Below are positions 45,937 to 56,726 of a stretch of DNA of 64,000 bases, one piece after another. The stretch lies in assembly GCF_002198735.1 (NCBI RefSeq), contig NZ_MWLO01000148.1, positions 62,001 to 126,000 of the forward strand. The letters are read 5' to 3'. The notes under the pieces were generated by a model. The model did not search any database and was not told the origin of the DNA. It worked only from the letters and a program-made list of their open reading frames with translations. A program made the translations under genes and the position numbers. Within the stretch, counting starts at the first letter, position 1; each line of letters opens with the position of its first letter. This DNA comes from Ideonella sp. A 288 (GTDB lineage Bacteria; Pseudomonadota; Gammaproteobacteria; Burkholderiales; Burkholderiaceae_C).

Positions 45937-46962
45937 TCAGAACAGCTCGACGTCCCCGCTCTTGGACGCGTCGCTGGCCTCGCCACTGGCCAGCAGGTCC
46001 GCCAGGTTGCACACCCGGTTGCGACCGTGGGCCTTGACCCAGTAGACCGCCTTGTCGGCGCGCTCGAAGGCGCCGCTGGGCGAATCGCCGGCCAGCACCT
46101 CGGTGTAGCCCACCGACACGGTGATGGTGCCCACCTGCGGGAACTTGTAGGCCTGCACGTTGGCGCGCAGCCGCTCGAAGGCCTGCCCGGCGTCCTCGGC
46201 CGAACCGCAGCGCATCAGCACGACGAACTCCTCGCCACCGAAACGGTAGAGGCGGTCGTGGAAGCGGAAGCTCGACCGCATCAGCCGCGACAGCAGCAGC
46301 AGCACCTCGTCTCCGATGAGGTGGCCGTGCGAGTCGTTGACGGCCTTGAAGTGGTCGATGTCGATGACGCCGATGAAGTGGTGCTGCGGCTGGTGCTCGA
46401 GCCGGCGGTCGGCCGCCAGTTGCGCGTCGCGGTGCGCTGCCGCGGAGATCTTGTAGAAGGCCTCGTCGAAGGTCTTGCGGTTCAGCAGGCCGGTGAGGGT
46501 GTCGCGCTCGCTGTAGTCGAGCAGGCCCTGGAAGTTGCGGTAGATGCGCAGGATGCTGCCCACCAGGCGCAGATGCTCCGGGTCGATGGCCACCACCGAC
46601 TCGATCTCGACCACACCGACCACCTCGCGGTCGGTGGCCAGCGGGAACACCGTGACCACGGACTCGCCCAAGGTCACCACCGGACCGTCCTGCGCCAGCG
46701 CCGCCATCCGCGTCGGAAAGTCTTCTAGGCGCGGCAGCGATTCGAGCTCGACCCACACCGGGTCGGCCTCTGCCGCCGCGTCGCCGGCGCCCAACCGGGC
46801 ACGGGTGAGCCAACGTTGCGCGCCCTCGTCGCCGACGCAGCGATGCACCGCCACCCGGCGCGGACGCAGCAGGTCGCGGATGGCGGCGGCCAGCGTGGTG
46901 TCCAGCACATCGCGGTCGCGATGCCCGGTCAGCTGGGCCAGGTGGTCAGCCAGCTGGGACAT
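45937..46962 (-). CDS. GGDEF-domain diguanylate cyclase with N-terminal GAF-like domain
   Basis: A 341-aa predicted cytoplasmic protein. Residues 1-150 look GAF-like (VTVFPLATDREVVGVVEIES). The C-terminal GGDEF domain (about 150-325) carries the active-site RFGGEEF and, five residues before it, an RFHD inhibitory site (RxxD), so it should make c-di-GMP with product feedback. It follows chpA by 30 nt and probably shares its transcript, linking pilus chemosensing with second-messenger output (inference). Confidence 0.92.
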   Translation of the reverse strand: MSQLADHLAQLTGHRDRDVLDTTLAAAIRDLLRPRRVAVHRCVGDEGAQRWLTRARLGAGDAAAEADPVWVELESLPRLEDFPTRMAALAQDGPVVTLGESVVTVFPLATDREVVGVVEIESVVAIDPEHLRLVGSILRIYRNFQGLLDYSERDTLTGLLNRKTFDEAFYKISAAAHRDAQLAADRRLEHQPQHHFIGVIDIDHFKAVNDSHGHLIGDEVLLLLSRLMRSSFRFHDRLYRFGGEEFVVLMRCGSAEDAGQAFERLRANVQAYKFPQVGTITVSVGYTEVLAGDSPSGAFERADKAVYWVKAHGRNRVCNLADLLASGEASDASKSGDVELF

Positions 46963-46992
46963 CGGGGCGCTTCTGGCGGACCGGCAACCGGC

Positions 46993-49900
46993 TCAGGCCG
47001 CGGCCACGGCCCGATTGGCATAGCGGGCCACGAGCGCCAGCAGGTCGTCCTCGACGTACGGCTTGCCGAGGTAGTGGCTGACGCCGAGTTCGGCTGCGTA
47101 GTCCCGGTGCTTCTGCGCGATGCGCGAGGTGATCATGATGACCGGCAGGCGCGCCAGTCGTGCGTCGGCCCGCATGTTGCGCACCAGGTCGAAGCCGTCC
47201 ATGCGCGGCATCTCGATGTCGGTGAGCACGACTGCCGGCAGCTCGTCGGCGAGACGCTCGAGGCCATCGAGGCCATCCTTTGCGACCAGCACCCGATAGC
47301 CTTCGCGGACGAGCAGGCGCTGCGTCACGCGACGCACGGTGAGCGAATCGTCGACCACCAGCACCAGTGGCGCCTGCGGCACCGCCGGCGCATCGCGCAC
47401 ATCGTGGGCCGCCAGCCGTGCCACACCCAGTGCCGCGAGCGTGTTGCCGCGAGCAGCCTGCCCATACAGTGCAGCCAGAGCCACCGGGTTGTAGATGAGC
47501 GTCGGCGCACCCGACGGCAGCAGGGTCAGGCCGGCCAGACCCGGCAGGCGCGACAGTTGCGGGCCCAGGTTCTTGACCACCACTTCCTGGTTGCCCAGCA
47601 CTTCATCCACGTGCAGGGCGATGCGCTGGGCCGCGCTGCGGATCACGACCACGGCCACGGTGCGGCCGACGGCCGAGCCGAACGGCGTGCCCTGCAGCAA
47701 GGACCCCAGCCAGTGGAACGGCAGGTCGGCATCGCCGTGGCGGTAAAGGCCCCGCTCGTACAGGCCGGCCAGTTCGGTCGCCGGCACGCGCCGCACGATC
47801 TCCACCAGCGTCGACGGCACCGCCACGGTGAGCTCGGCGCAGCGCATCAGCACCACCTGCGTGACCGCCGTGGTCAGTGGCAACACCAGCCTGAAGCTGG
47901 TGCCGCGCCCGATGGCGGTGGAGGTGACGATGCGACCACCCATGGCGTTGACATCGGACCGCACCACGTCCATGCCGACACCGCGACCGGCCAGGCCGGT
48001 GACATGGTCGACGGTGCTGAAGCCCGCCTGGAAGATCATGGCGGCGAGGTCAGCCTCGCTGGGCTCGGCATCGGGCGGGATCAGGCCACCGGCCAGCGCC
48101 TTGTCACGGATGCGCTGCAGGTCGAGGCCCGCGCCGTCGTCGCGGAAGTCGATGGCGACTTCATTGCCTTCCTGCGCCACCGAAATCGTGACGGTGCCGA
48201 TGGCGTCCTTGCCGGCTGCGACGCGTTCGGCCGGCGTCTCGATGCCGTGCACCACGCTGTTGCGCAGCAGGTGTTCGAAGGCGCCCGTCATGCGGTCGAG
48301 CACGCCACGGTCGATCTCGATGGTGCCGCCCGCGATGTCCAGCCGCACCTGCTTGCCGGTCTCCTTGGCGGCCTGTCGGACCACCCGATAAAGGCGCTCG
48401 GACAATCCGTCGAACTCCACCATGCGGGTGCGCAGCAGGTCTTCCTGCAGGTCGCGCGTCAGGCGGGCCTGATGGGCGAGTTCGTCTTCGGTCGACTGCA
48501 GCGTGCGCTGCAGGCCGCGCTGCACGGTGGCGACGTCGTTCACCGACTCGGCCATCATGCGGGTGAGTTCCTGGAAGCGCGTGAAGCGGTCCATCTCCAG
48601 GGGGTCGAACACCTGCGAGGCGGCACGGGCGGCCTCGAGCCGGGTGTCGATCTGCGTCTCGGCCTGCAGTTCGATGTCGCGCAGCTGGCTGCGCAGCCGC
48701 TCGAGGTTCTCTGTGAGATCGCCGAGCGCGACCTTCATCTGGCCCACGTCGGACTCGATGCGGGCCCGCGTGATGCTGACCTCGCCAGCGTGGTTCACGA
48801 GGCGGTCGAGCAGCGGCGCGCGCACACGCACCGCTGCGGCCGAGGTGCCGGCCGGTGCGACGCGCGCCTCGCTCGCGGCGGTCGGGCCGGACACCGCGTC
48901 TGCGGGTTCGAACTGCGTCCAGTCGATGGCCAGCGATGGCATCGCATGGGCCGGCATCGTCGCGACCGGCTGCGGTCGGCGCTCGGGCGCTGTGGCCGGG
49001 ACAACGATCGGTGCCTGCGCCAGCGGTGGCTGCGGCAGCGGCTGGTCCGCGAGGACGTCCGCGGGTTCGCCCTGTCGCAGGACGTCGAAGCGCGCTTCCA
49101 ACACATCGACGTAGGCCACGAGCTTGTCGACATCGGAGGCGCTGGCATCGCCGTCGACGTGCAAGGACTCCACGGCGCTCTCGAGCCGGTGCGCCATCTC
49201 GCCCAGGCGCATTGCGCCGGCGAGACGGGCACTGCCCTTCAGCGTGTGCAGCGTGCGCATGCAGGCCGAGGCCAGCGAGTGGTCTTCCGGCCTGACGGCC
49301 CATTCGCGCAGGCGCGTCTGCAACTGCGGGATCAGCTCGGAGGCTTCTTCCTCGAAGATCTCGAAGAGTTCGGCATCGATCGCATCGACCGCGTCGATGT
49401 CCTCGTCGACGCCGAGCGCGTCTGCGCGGGACGCCGCCGACCGCTGCACTGGCTCGGCCAGGGCCTCGAACGGCATGAGGGCCGGCTGGCCCAGCTGGCC
49501 GAACACGTCTTCGACTTCGGAAGAGGCGGTCGATGCCGGCCCCGCATCGGCCGCCGGCATCGGCGCCGCGTCGGCCGGCAGCTCGGGCGCCGCTTCGAAG
49601 GACACGGCCTCGGGCTCCGCAGGGGGCGCCACCCATTCCGACACCTCGGGCTGGTCCTGCAGGTCGTCATCGAGGGGCGTCGACACGAATGCCGACAGCG
49701 GCTCGGGCGCCGCATGCTCCACATCGAACAGCCGCTGCAGCAGGTCTTCATCGGGAACCCGCAGGAACCCGGCCGCGAACTGGTGCAACAACCGGCGAAT
49801 CTCTTCGGCCGCCGCGCCAAACAGCTCGGCATCCGCGGCGCGACCATGCTGGCGCCCGTTCGACCGCATCAGCGCGTGCTCGAGCGCGCGGGCCAGCTGA

Positions 49901-52900
49901 GAAAGGCCACTGAAACCCACCGTGGCCGAACTGCCGGCCAGCGAATGCGCCAGCACGACGGGTGTCTCGCCGGCCGGACGGTACAGCTCATGGGCCCACT
50001 CGGCCAGGTCGGTGGACAGGCGACGCGACAGCTCGTCGGCCTCGTTGAGGTAGATGTTGAACAGCGGGATGCTGACCCGCAGGTCACCGATCACCTTGAA
50101 CTGTTCTTCCTCGTCGGCGGCCAGGAATGCGTCCGAGGCCGCGGGCTCGGCCGGTGACGTCAGATCGTCGACATGCAGATCGGTGACCAACGGATCGGCC
50201 ACCGGCAGGTCGGAGCCTGGCAGGTCGGCGCCTGGCAGGTCGTCGAGTGCGTGTTCGACGAACGGCGGAGCAGCGGCGTCGCCCACGTCACCCAAGTCGG
50301 TGCCCACGGCTGTGTCAGCAACGGCCTCGTCGGGCAGGGCAAGATCGGGCAAGGGCACGGGCTCGGGCGGCGGCACCGCCGGCTCGAGGCCGGCAAACGC
50401 CGGGAAGTCGGGCAGCGACGCCAGATCGAGCTCGATCGCTTCTGCGGCCGGGGGGGCAGGCGTTTCAGGCGACTCCAGCGCCTCAAGGTCGAGTTCGATC
50501 AGCCCCTCGGGCATGGGCTGCAAGGGCTCGCCACCTGCCGGGGTTTCGGACGACAGGTCGAATGACGGCAACGTCACCCAATCGGCGCCAAGATCGGCAA
50601 CGATCTCGGGCACCGACAGGTCCAGGTCTGTGGCGCTCGGCAGGTCGGGCACGCGCGACTGCAAGGTCGACACGTCCGGCATGGCGGCCGAGTCGGGCCA
50701 CGGCGGCGACAGGTCGACGGCCTCTGGTTCGGGTGCGGCCGTGGGTTGCGGCGGCTCGACCTCGGACGCAAAGGCCTCCAGCGGTGCCGGCGCGGGCGCC
50801 GGGGCGGTCGGCACGGCAGGGGCGGCGCCGTGGGCCGGTGCCGCGCTGGCCAGGGGCACCCAATGCCCCTCGAGCCGCAGGGCATCGGCCGATTGAACGA
50901 TGGGCGCGGACCCGAACCCCGTGACGTCGCCGGCTTCGATCGCATCGACCCAGTGCTCGAAGTGGTCCAGCACCTCATGGCTGAAGCCGCGGAAGTCACC
51001 ATCGGCCGACCGGGAATCGGCCAACCGGGCGTTGTAGAGTTGCTCGCAGGCCCATGCGGCATCGCCCAGGTCGCCCAGACCGACCATTCGGGCGCTGCCC
51101 TTGAGCGTGTGGAACGCTCGACGCACGACCGTCATCGCAGGCAGGTCGTCGGGACGCTCGCGCAGGTCTGCCAGGCCCTGCCTGGCGGTGGCCACCACCT
51201 CGCGGGCCTCCTCCAGGAAGATCTCGCGCATTTCGGCATCGTCTTCGAGGCCGGTCTGACCGGGCGCCGCGGGCGGGCCCGGCGGCGGGATCGGGCGCGA
51301 GGGCTCCAGCGCTTCCGGCAGGGTTCCTTCCTGAGTGGACACGAACTCACTGATCGACTCGGCCAGATCGCGACGGGCCTGGTCGAAGTCGCCAGGCTGC
51401 GTGGCGCGCGCCAGGCTCGACTGGGCGCGGCTGACCACCTCGGCCAGCCCCGCCTGATCGGCCGCGCGGGCTTGCTGCGACAGGCGCTCGAGATCGCGCC
51501 CGAGGGCCGTTGGATCCGCCTGCGGCTGAGTCGCGGCCAGCGCGAGTGTTTGCGCCTGCTCCACCAGCGCCGGTTGCTCATTGGCCAGCGCGTCGAGGGT
51601 GCTGAATCCGCTCGGCCTTTCGGCTCGACCCATCGTGGCCTGCAACTGCCCGGTGGCCGCGTCGAAACGGAACAGCGACTTGGCCATCTGCGGCTGGACG
51701 CTGACCATGTCGATCAGGAAGCTCAGTGCGCCCAGGTTGTCGGCCAGGCGGTCGAATGTGCCGGTCTGCGCGGCGCGTTCAGGATCGACTTCGGTGCTGG
51801 CCAGGGCGTCGACGTCGTCGCGCATGCGCAGCACGGCCTGCGAGGCCTGATCCATGTCGAGCAGCGACAGCACGCCACGCATCGACGACAACTGGCTGGG
51901 CACGGGGATCAACACGTCGCGCTGCGCCGGATTGCGGAAGTACTGGTCGATCTGCTTTTCGACCTCGGACAAGGCGGCGCGCAACTCCTGCACCACGTTG
52001 CCGATGGTCTGCCGGTCGGAGACTCGGCGGTACAGGTCTTCCATCCAGGCCTCGAGAGGGCCGGTGGGGTGGCCCTGGCGCACCTCATCGAGTCGATCGG
52101 CCAGGCTGCGCACGCGAGCAGGCATCTCGGCGTGGTCGAACTCGGCATCCTCCAACGAGGCGTCGAGGTACAGCAGGGCCGTGGCCACTTCCATGGCCAG
52201 GGGCGCCGACGGCTCGGCACCCAACATCTGGCATTGCTGCGCCACCGACTGCAGCGATTGAGCCAGTTCGACGCCGTTCGGATACAGGCGGTTCAGCGAA
52301 TCGCCGACCAGCGAGAACGGCTCCGTCAGGCCAGACAGCCGGGCCAGTTCTCCGGCGGCCACGGCCGACCAGACTTCCTTGGCCGCGGTGACACGCTTGC
52401 GAGCCTGCGCCACGAGCGCTGGATCGAATCGGCCCAGAGAAGACGACTCGTAATCGACAGCGACCTCGGCGTCGAGACCGTAGGCGCGGCGCGCGGCCGA
52501 CAGCCGCGGCCCTGCCGCATGTTGAGCGCTGGGCGTGGCCTGCGCGCAGAAAAACAGCAGATCCTGCGCCAGGCGATCCGACGCCTGGCCCTCGGGGCCT
52601 GCCCTCAGTTGGGCCAGCAGACGCGACGCGGCCCGCTTGGCATGCACGTCGAACGCCAGCAAGCCGTCGGACAGGGCTTCGAGAAAACCCGCCGCCAATT
52701 GCCAGATGGCCGCCAGGTTGCCATGGCTGCCGGCGGCAAGCCCCGCACACAGCGCACCCAGGCGAGCGGCCGCACCGGGCCGCGATCGCATGAGGCCGAG
52801 CATCTCGGCCTCGAACAATCCGACGGCCGTGGCATCGGCGGCCCGCGGTGGCTCGAGACCGTCGGCGGGCACCGAACGCCACTCCCATTCACGGCCCCAC

Positions 52901-53361
52901 AGATCGGCCGGATGCGCGCGCGGCGCTCCCGCCAGTTCCTGCAGCGCCCGGTACTGCGGGAACAGCGACAGCGGCGACACCGGTTTGCCCGACAGCTTGC
53001 GCGACAGATAGTCGAGCAAGGCGAACGAACCATGCTCGATGGTGTGCACCGCTGCGGCAGTGATGAGCCCAGGCCTCGCGGACATGCGCTGAACGGCTGC
53101 CTCGGACGCGCGCAACGGCTGCGCCGCCACGCCCAGGCCGACCAGTTCGAGCGCGCCCACGCTTTGATGGAAATGCGCACGGGCCTGCCGCAGCACCGAG
53201 GGATCGACGCTCGCCAGGTCGGAATCGCCCGACGCCTCGGCCTCCTTCAGGCAGCGGCGCAACGCCTTGTGCGCCGCGTCGAGCGAGCGGTGCACCTCGT
53301 CGGCCACCCAGGACAGGGCGCTGAGGTCGTCGGTGGTACCGCTCTCTGGCATGGAGACCAT
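46993..53361 (-). CDS. chpA: Giant hybrid chemotaxis histidine kinase ChpA/PilL
   Basis: A 2122-aa CheA-type kinase of the Pil-Chp system controlling twitching motility. The N-terminal 600 residues contain degenerate FimL/Hpt-like helical blocks. Three phosphotransfer domains with intact His follow: AFHTLKGSARM (~750), LAHSLAGSSAT (~1139) and TLHTLKGSARL (~1372), separated by long acidic Ala/Pro linkers. A dimerisation helix, the ATPase with EHLLRNSVVHG and GRGVGMDVVR (~1700-1810), a CheW-like domain and a C-terminal receiver (VLVVDDSLTV, phospho-Asp in TDIEMP) complete it. ATG 53352 is an alternative start. It is downstream of pilJ in the usual order. Confidence 0.95.
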   Translation of the reverse strand: MVSMPESGTTDDLSALSWVADEVHRSLDAAHKALRRCLKEAEASGDSDLASVDPSVLRQARAHFHQSVGALELVGLGVAAQPLRASEAAVQRMSARPGLITAAAVHTIEHGSFALLDYLSRKLSGKPVSPLSLFPQYRALQELAGAPRAHPADLWGREWEWRSVPADGLEPPRAADATAVGLFEAEMLGLMRSRPGAAARLGALCAGLAAGSHGNLAAIWQLAAGFLEALSDGLLAFDVHAKRAASRLLAQLRAGPEGQASDRLAQDLLFFCAQATPSAQHAAGPRLSAARRAYGLDAEVAVDYESSSLGRFDPALVAQARKRVTAAKEVWSAVAAGELARLSGLTEPFSLVGDSLNRLYPNGVELAQSLQSVAQQCQMLGAEPSAPLAMEVATALLYLDASLEDAEFDHAEMPARVRSLADRLDEVRQGHPTGPLEAWMEDLYRRVSDRQTIGNVVQELRAALSEVEKQIDQYFRNPAQRDVLIPVPSQLSSMRGVLSLLDMDQASQAVLRMRDDVDALASTEVDPERAAQTGTFDRLADNLGALSFLIDMVSVQPQMAKSLFRFDAATGQLQATMGRAERPSGFSTLDALANEQPALVEQAQTLALAATQPQADPTALGRDLERLSQQARAADQAGLAEVVSRAQSSLARATQPGDFDQARRDLAESISEFVSTQEGTLPEALEPSRPIPPPGPPAAPGQTGLEDDAEMREIFLEEAREVVATARQGLADLRERPDDLPAMTVVRRAFHTLKGSARMVGLGDLGDAAWACEQLYNARLADSRSADGDFRGFSHEVLDHFEHWVDAIEAGDVTGFGSAPIVQSADALRLEGHWVPLASAAPAHGAAPAVPTAPAPAPAPLEAFASEVEPPQPTAAPEPEAVDLSPPWPDSAAMPDVSTLQSRVPDLPSATDLDLSVPEIVADLGADWVTLPSFDLSSETPAGGEPLQPMPEGLIELDLEALESPETPAPPAAEAIELDLASLPDFPAFAGLEPAVPPPEPVPLPDLALPDEAVADTAVGTDLGDVGDAAAPPFVEHALDDLPGADLPGSDLPVADPLVTDLHVDDLTSPAEPAASDAFLAADEEEQFKVIGDLRVSIPLFNIYLNEADELSRRLSTDLAEWAHELYRPAGETPVVLAHSLAGSSATVGFSGLSQLARALEHALMRSNGRQHGRAADAELFGAAAEEIRRLLHQFAAGFLRVPDEDLLQRLFDVEHAAPEPLSAFVSTPLDDDLQDQPEVSEWVAPPAEPEAVSFEAAPELPADAAPMPAADAGPASTASSEVEDVFGQLGQPALMPFEALAEPVQRSAASRADALGVDEDIDAVDAIDAELFEIFEEEASELIPQLQTRLREWAVRPEDHSLASACMRTLHTLKGSARLAGAMRLGEMAHRLESAVESLHVDGDASASDVDKLVAYVDVLEARFDVLRQGEPADVLADQPLPQPPLAQAPIVVPATAPERRPQPVATMPAHAMPSLAIDWTQFEPADAVSGPTAASEARVAPAGTSAAAVRVRAPLLDRLVNHAGEVSITRARIESDVGQMKVALGDLTENLERLRSQLRDIELQAETQIDTRLEAARAASQVFDPLEMDRFTRFQELTRMMAESVNDVATVQRGLQRTLQSTEDELAHQARLTRDLQEDLLRTRMVEFDGLSERLYRVVRQAAKETGKQVRLDIAGGTIEIDRGVLDRMTGAFEHLLRNSVVHGIETPAERVAAGKDAIGTVTISVAQEGNEVAIDFRDDGAGLDLQRIRDKALAGGLIPPDAEPSEADLAAMIFQAGFSTVDHVTGLAGRGVGMDVVRSDVNAMGGRIVTSTAIGRGTSFRLVLPLTTAVTQVVLMRCAELTVAVPSTLVEIVRRVPATELAGLYERGLYRHGDADLPFHWLGSLLQGTPFGSAVGRTVAVVVIRSAAQRIALHVDEVLGNQEVVVKNLGPQLSRLPGLAGLTLLPSGAPTLIYNPVALAALYGQAARGNTLAALGVARLAAHDVRDAPAVPQAPLVLVVDDSLTVRRVTQRLLVREGYRVLVAKDGLDGLERLADELPAVVLTDIEMPRMDGFDLVRNMRADARLARLPVIMITSRIAQKHRDYAAELGVSHYLGKPYVEDDLLALVARYANRAVAAA

Positions 53362-53380
53362 GGGTGTGTCGCCTGCCGGG

Positions 53381-55714
53381 TCAGCTGATCTTGAACCGGG
53401 AGACCGACTGCTTCAGGTCCTCGGCAGAACGGGACAGCTCGCGCACCATCTGGGCAGTGGACCGCGTGCCCTCGCCGGCCTGCTCGGTGACGGCGAAGAT
53501 GTGCTGGATGTTGCTGGCCACCACGTTGGCGGATTCGGCTTCCTGCAGCGCCTGTCGGGAGATGCTCTCGATCAGTTCGGCCAGCTGGCGCGTCACGCGG
53601 TCGATGTCACCGAGCGCCGAGCCCGCGGCGTCGGACAGCCTGGCGCCGTCGACCACGCCCTGAGTCGACCGGGCCATCGCGGACACGGCGTCCTGGGTGT
53701 CGGTCTGAATGGTCTTGACCAGCGCCGAGATCTGGCGCGTGGCGTCGGCGGACCGCTCGGCCAGCCGCTGCACCTCCTCGGCCACGACCGAGAAGCCGCG
53801 CCCCGCTTCACCGGCCGAGGCGGCCTGGATGGCGGCGTTCAGCGCCAGAACGTTGGTCTGTTCGGTGATGTCCGAGATCAGTTCGGTGATCTCGCCGATC
53901 TCCTGGGACGACTCGCCGAGCCGCTTGATGCGCTTGGAGGTTTCCTGGATCTGGTCGCGGATGGAGTTCATGCCGCCGATGGAGTTCTGCACCGCGGTCA
54001 GGCCTGATTCGGCGGCCTGCAGCGATTGGCGGGCCACCTGGGCCGACTGCTGGGCCTGGGCCGACACCTCGTTGATTCGGGTGGCCATCTGCAGCACCGA
54101 TTCGCCGGTTTCGCGGATCTCGCGCAGTTGCTCGTCGGACGCCGCCAGCAACTCGGTCGACGTGTTCTCGACCTGCTGCGTGGTGTCGGTCACCCGACCC
54201 ACCGTGGCCTGCACCTGCGACACCAGGGTGCGCAGTTCTTCCACCGTGTAGTTCACCGAATCGGCGATGGCGCCGGTGATGTCCTCGGTGACCGTGGCCT
54301 GCTGCGTCAGGTCGCCCTCGGCCACCAGCTGCAGCTCGTTCATCAGCCGGAGAATGGCCGCCTGGTTCGCGTCGTTGACACGCTTGGCCTCCAGTTCCTG
54401 GCGCTCGGCTTCCAGCCGCTGCGATTCGGCGAGCATGGCGCGCTGCGACTGGTCGCTCACATACAGGCGCAGGAAGCCCCAGCCGCCCGCGATCATCATG
54501 GCAACGGCCACCAGCATGCCGATCAGGTGCAGCACGCTGAAGCCGCCGATGCGGGCGAGCTGCTCCTGCACGCCCTCGAGGCCCTTGCGCAGCGGCTCGC
54601 TGTCGCGAAGCACCACCACCTGGGCCTCGCGGGCGGTGACCAGACCCTGCAGGTTGCCGAGGATGGCGCTGGCCTGCGTGCGGGTCTGCTCGTACTGCTT
54701 GATCAACTGCTGCAGACGCTCTTTGGTCTGCGGATCGCGCGTACCGGGCAGGCGCAGGTCGGCATTGCCATTGGTCACGCCTTCGGCGATCTCGCGGAAG
54801 GCGTTGAGGTCCTTGCCGAGCAGGAACACGGCCTCGGGGCTGACGCCTTCCATCGTGAGGAACTCGTTCGCGCTCTTGCCGATGCGCTGCGTCAACATCA
54901 CCAACTGGCCCACCGCCGACAACTCGGCGGCGCCGGCGCCCTGCTGCAGCTTCAGCGAACTGACGGTTTCAGCCGTCTCGAGCAGGTCGGAGGACTGCCG
55001 ATTGATGGCCCGCAGTGCCTCGCCGACCTGGGTGAGGGTCTTTTGTTGGGCCAGCACCTGTCCGGCGCTCTTCTCGGCGCGCTCGACCAGCAGCATCATC
55101 GGGTCCATCGACTCCTGGACGGAGCCAGGCACGGCCGCCACGTCGGCGTCGCCGTTCTTCAGCGCCCGCACGTTGCGGCCGAGCACCTCCACCGACTCCT
55201 TGACCTCGGGAAACGACTGCACCGCACCCACCAGCGCCTGCGACACGGCCTTGGCCAGCCGCTGCGACTGCATCAAGGCCTGGCCCGTGGCCGCCACCTG
55301 GGCCGAATTGCGGCTGGCCGCATTGAGGGCCAGCACCAATGACAGCACCAGCAGCAGCAGACCGCCGACCAGCAGGCCGCCCAGGATGCGCTGCTGCTCG
55401 GCCGCCGGACGATTGCCGATGAAGGGCAGCACCACACCCTCTGGCGCGGCATCCGACGGGGCCGCAGCCAAACGCGATTCGACGAAGTCCTGCGCCATCT
55501 CGGACGGTGCCGCCTCGGAAATGATCGACGAATCGGCCATCGTGGGAGACCCGTCGAGGTTCTGGGTGGCCACGCCCTCGTTGTGCAACGAAGCCTTGCC
55601 TGCGGCCAGATCACCTTCGACTTCGGCCTCCACCTCGTCGAAGCCCATGGGCCGATCGGGGCTGTCGCCGTCCTTGCCTCGGCCTTTGTTCTTCAATCTG
55701 TCCAGCAAGCCCAT
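53381..55714 (-). CDS. pilJ: Type IV pilus methyl-accepting chemotaxis protein PilJ
   Basis: A 777-aa membrane receptor. A 100-residue acidic cytoplasmic N-tail, unusual for MCPs, precedes the first helix (~110-132). A periplasmic PilJ-type helical sensor (~135-385), a second helix (~390-417), a HAMP-like region and the signalling coiled coil follow. The conserved hairpin tip is [20 protein letters not shown] followed by [20 protein letters not shown]. No CheR or CheB homolog is encoded next to it. Confidence 0.96.
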   Translation of the reverse strand: MGLLDRLKNKGRGKDGDSPDRPMGFDEVEAEVEGDLAAGKASLHNEGVATQNLDGSPTMADSSIISEAAPSEMAQDFVESRLAAAPSDAAPEGVVLPFIGNRPAAEQQRILGGLLVGGLLLLVLSLVLALNAASRNSAQVAATGQALMQSQRLAKAVSQALVGAVQSFPEVKESVEVLGRNVRALKNGDADVAAVPGSVQESMDPMMLLVERAEKSAGQVLAQQKTLTQVGEALRAINRQSSDLLETAETVSSLKLQQGAGAAELSAVGQLVMLTQRIGKSANEFLTMEGVSPEAVFLLGKDLNAFREIAEGVTNGNADLRLPGTRDPQTKERLQQLIKQYEQTRTQASAILGNLQGLVTAREAQVVVLRDSEPLRKGLEGVQEQLARIGGFSVLHLIGMLVAVAMMIAGGWGFLRLYVSDQSQRAMLAESQRLEAERQELEAKRVNDANQAAILRLMNELQLVAEGDLTQQATVTEDITGAIADSVNYTVEELRTLVSQVQATVGRVTDTTQQVENTSTELLAASDEQLREIRETGESVLQMATRINEVSAQAQQSAQVARQSLQAAESGLTAVQNSIGGMNSIRDQIQETSKRIKRLGESSQEIGEITELISDITEQTNVLALNAAIQAASAGEAGRGFSVVAEEVQRLAERSADATRQISALVKTIQTDTQDAVSAMARSTQGVVDGARLSDAAGSALGDIDRVTRQLAELIESISRQALQEAESANVVASNIQHIFAVTEQAGEGTRSTAQMVRELSRSAEDLKQSVSRFKIS

Positions 55715-55777
55715 GGCTACCCCTCTTCATTCTGATGCCGGCCACCCGTTGACCCGGCACCGATCCCGCCAGCAACG

Positions 55778-56302
55778 TCAGCCGGCGATCCCCAGAAACA
55801 TGTCGTGCGTCGCCAGTTCGTTCAAGGCGATCTCTTGCCACGGTCGGCCCGCGGCGTCGGTCCAGCGCGCGACGGCGAAGGCCGGACGTTGCGTGTCGTC
55901 GGGGGCCTCGCGCCGAAGGTCAGCGGCATGGCGCAGGCCTTCGAGCCTGTCGACCAACAGGGCGCAGTTCAGCCCCAGGCTGGCGTTGAAGGCGACAAAG
56001 TGGGCGTGCTCCGGCAGGGGCCCGCTGCGCGCCGCGCGCAAGCCGAGGAACCCGGCCAGGTCGACCACCGTGTGCAGACCGCCCCGCAAATTGGCCACGC
56101 CAGCCAGCCAGGGCTGGGTGTGGGGCACTGGCAGCAACCCCTGCGCATCGAAAATCTCACCGGCCTGGCGCAGGGGAAACAGCACGCCCATGCCGGCACA
56201 GTCGACGGCCAGCCAGGATTGCCCTGGTGTCTCGGTGCGCACGGCGAGCATGCGCTCGGCTAGCCGGTTCTGCAGGTCTCGCAGCGCTTCCTTGTTGGCC
56301 AT
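55778..56302 (-). CDS. pilI: CheW-like coupling protein PilI
   Basis: A 174-aa cytoplasmic adaptor bridging PilJ and ChpA. The CheW fold is indicated by PVPHTQPWLAGVANLRGGLHTVVDL and ALLVDRLEGLR. It sits between pilH and pilJ in the standard pilGHIJ order. Confidence 0.92.
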   Translation of the reverse strand: MANKEALRDLQNRLAERMLAVRTETPGQSWLAVDCAGMGVLFPLRQAGEIFDAQGLLPVPHTQPWLAGVANLRGGLHTVVDLAGFLGLRAARSGPLPEHAHFVAFNASLGLNCALLVDRLEGLRHAADLRREAPDDTQRPAFAVARWTDAAGRPWQEIALNELATHDMFLGIAG

Positions 56303-56320
56303 GGGCGGTGGTGCGCGCGA

Positions 56321-56686
56321 TCAGTCGAACTGCCTGATCTTGGCGATCAGTTCGTCCGGCTGGACCGGCTTCACGATGTAGTCCTTCGCCCCCTGGCGCA
56401 TGCCCCAGACGCGGTCGGTCTCCTGATTCTTGCTGGTGCACATGATCACCGGCACGGTGGAGAACCGCGGGTCGCGGGTGATGCTGCGCGTCAGCTGGAA
56501 GCCGTTCTGCCCGGGCATGACCACGTCCATCAGGATCAGGTCGGGTCGCTCGTCGTTGAGGCGCTGCATGGCCTCTTCGCCACTGGCAGCCGTGCGCACG
56601 GAATAGCCGCGCTTGGTCAGCAGGTCCGACAGGTAGTGCAGCTCGGTCCTCGAATCGTCGACCAGCAGGATCTTGCTGATGGGCAT
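56321..56686 (-). CDS. pilH: Response regulator PilH
   Basis: A 121-aa single receiver domain. The acidic pair is in LLVDDSRTE, the phospho-Asp in LILMDVVMPGQNGFQL, and the conserved Lys in DYIVKPVQ. As second CheY-like protein of the Pil-Chp system it is expected to modulate pilus retraction. Confidence 0.95.
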   Translation of the reverse strand: MPISKILLVDDSRTELHYLSDLLTKRGYSVRTAASGEEAMQRLNDERPDLILMDVVMPGQNGFQLTRSITRDPRFSTVPVIMCTSKNQETDRVWGMRQGAKDYIVKPVQPDELIAKIRQFD

Positions 56687-56726
56687 GTTCAGTCTCCCTC
56701 GGTCGCCAGGATGGTCCGGCGGCCGT

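Noticed and set aside
46816-50157. A frame of over 1100 codons on the plus strand antisense to chpA
   Set aside because: Composition is biased to Gln, Arg, His and Ala, as in shadows of GC-rich genes, and it runs through the conserved kinase domains on the other strand.
49300-51300. Possible tandem repeat array inside chpA
   Set aside because: The translated segments are low-complexity acidic Ala/Pro linkers between Hpt domains; I see no repeated unit of constant length.
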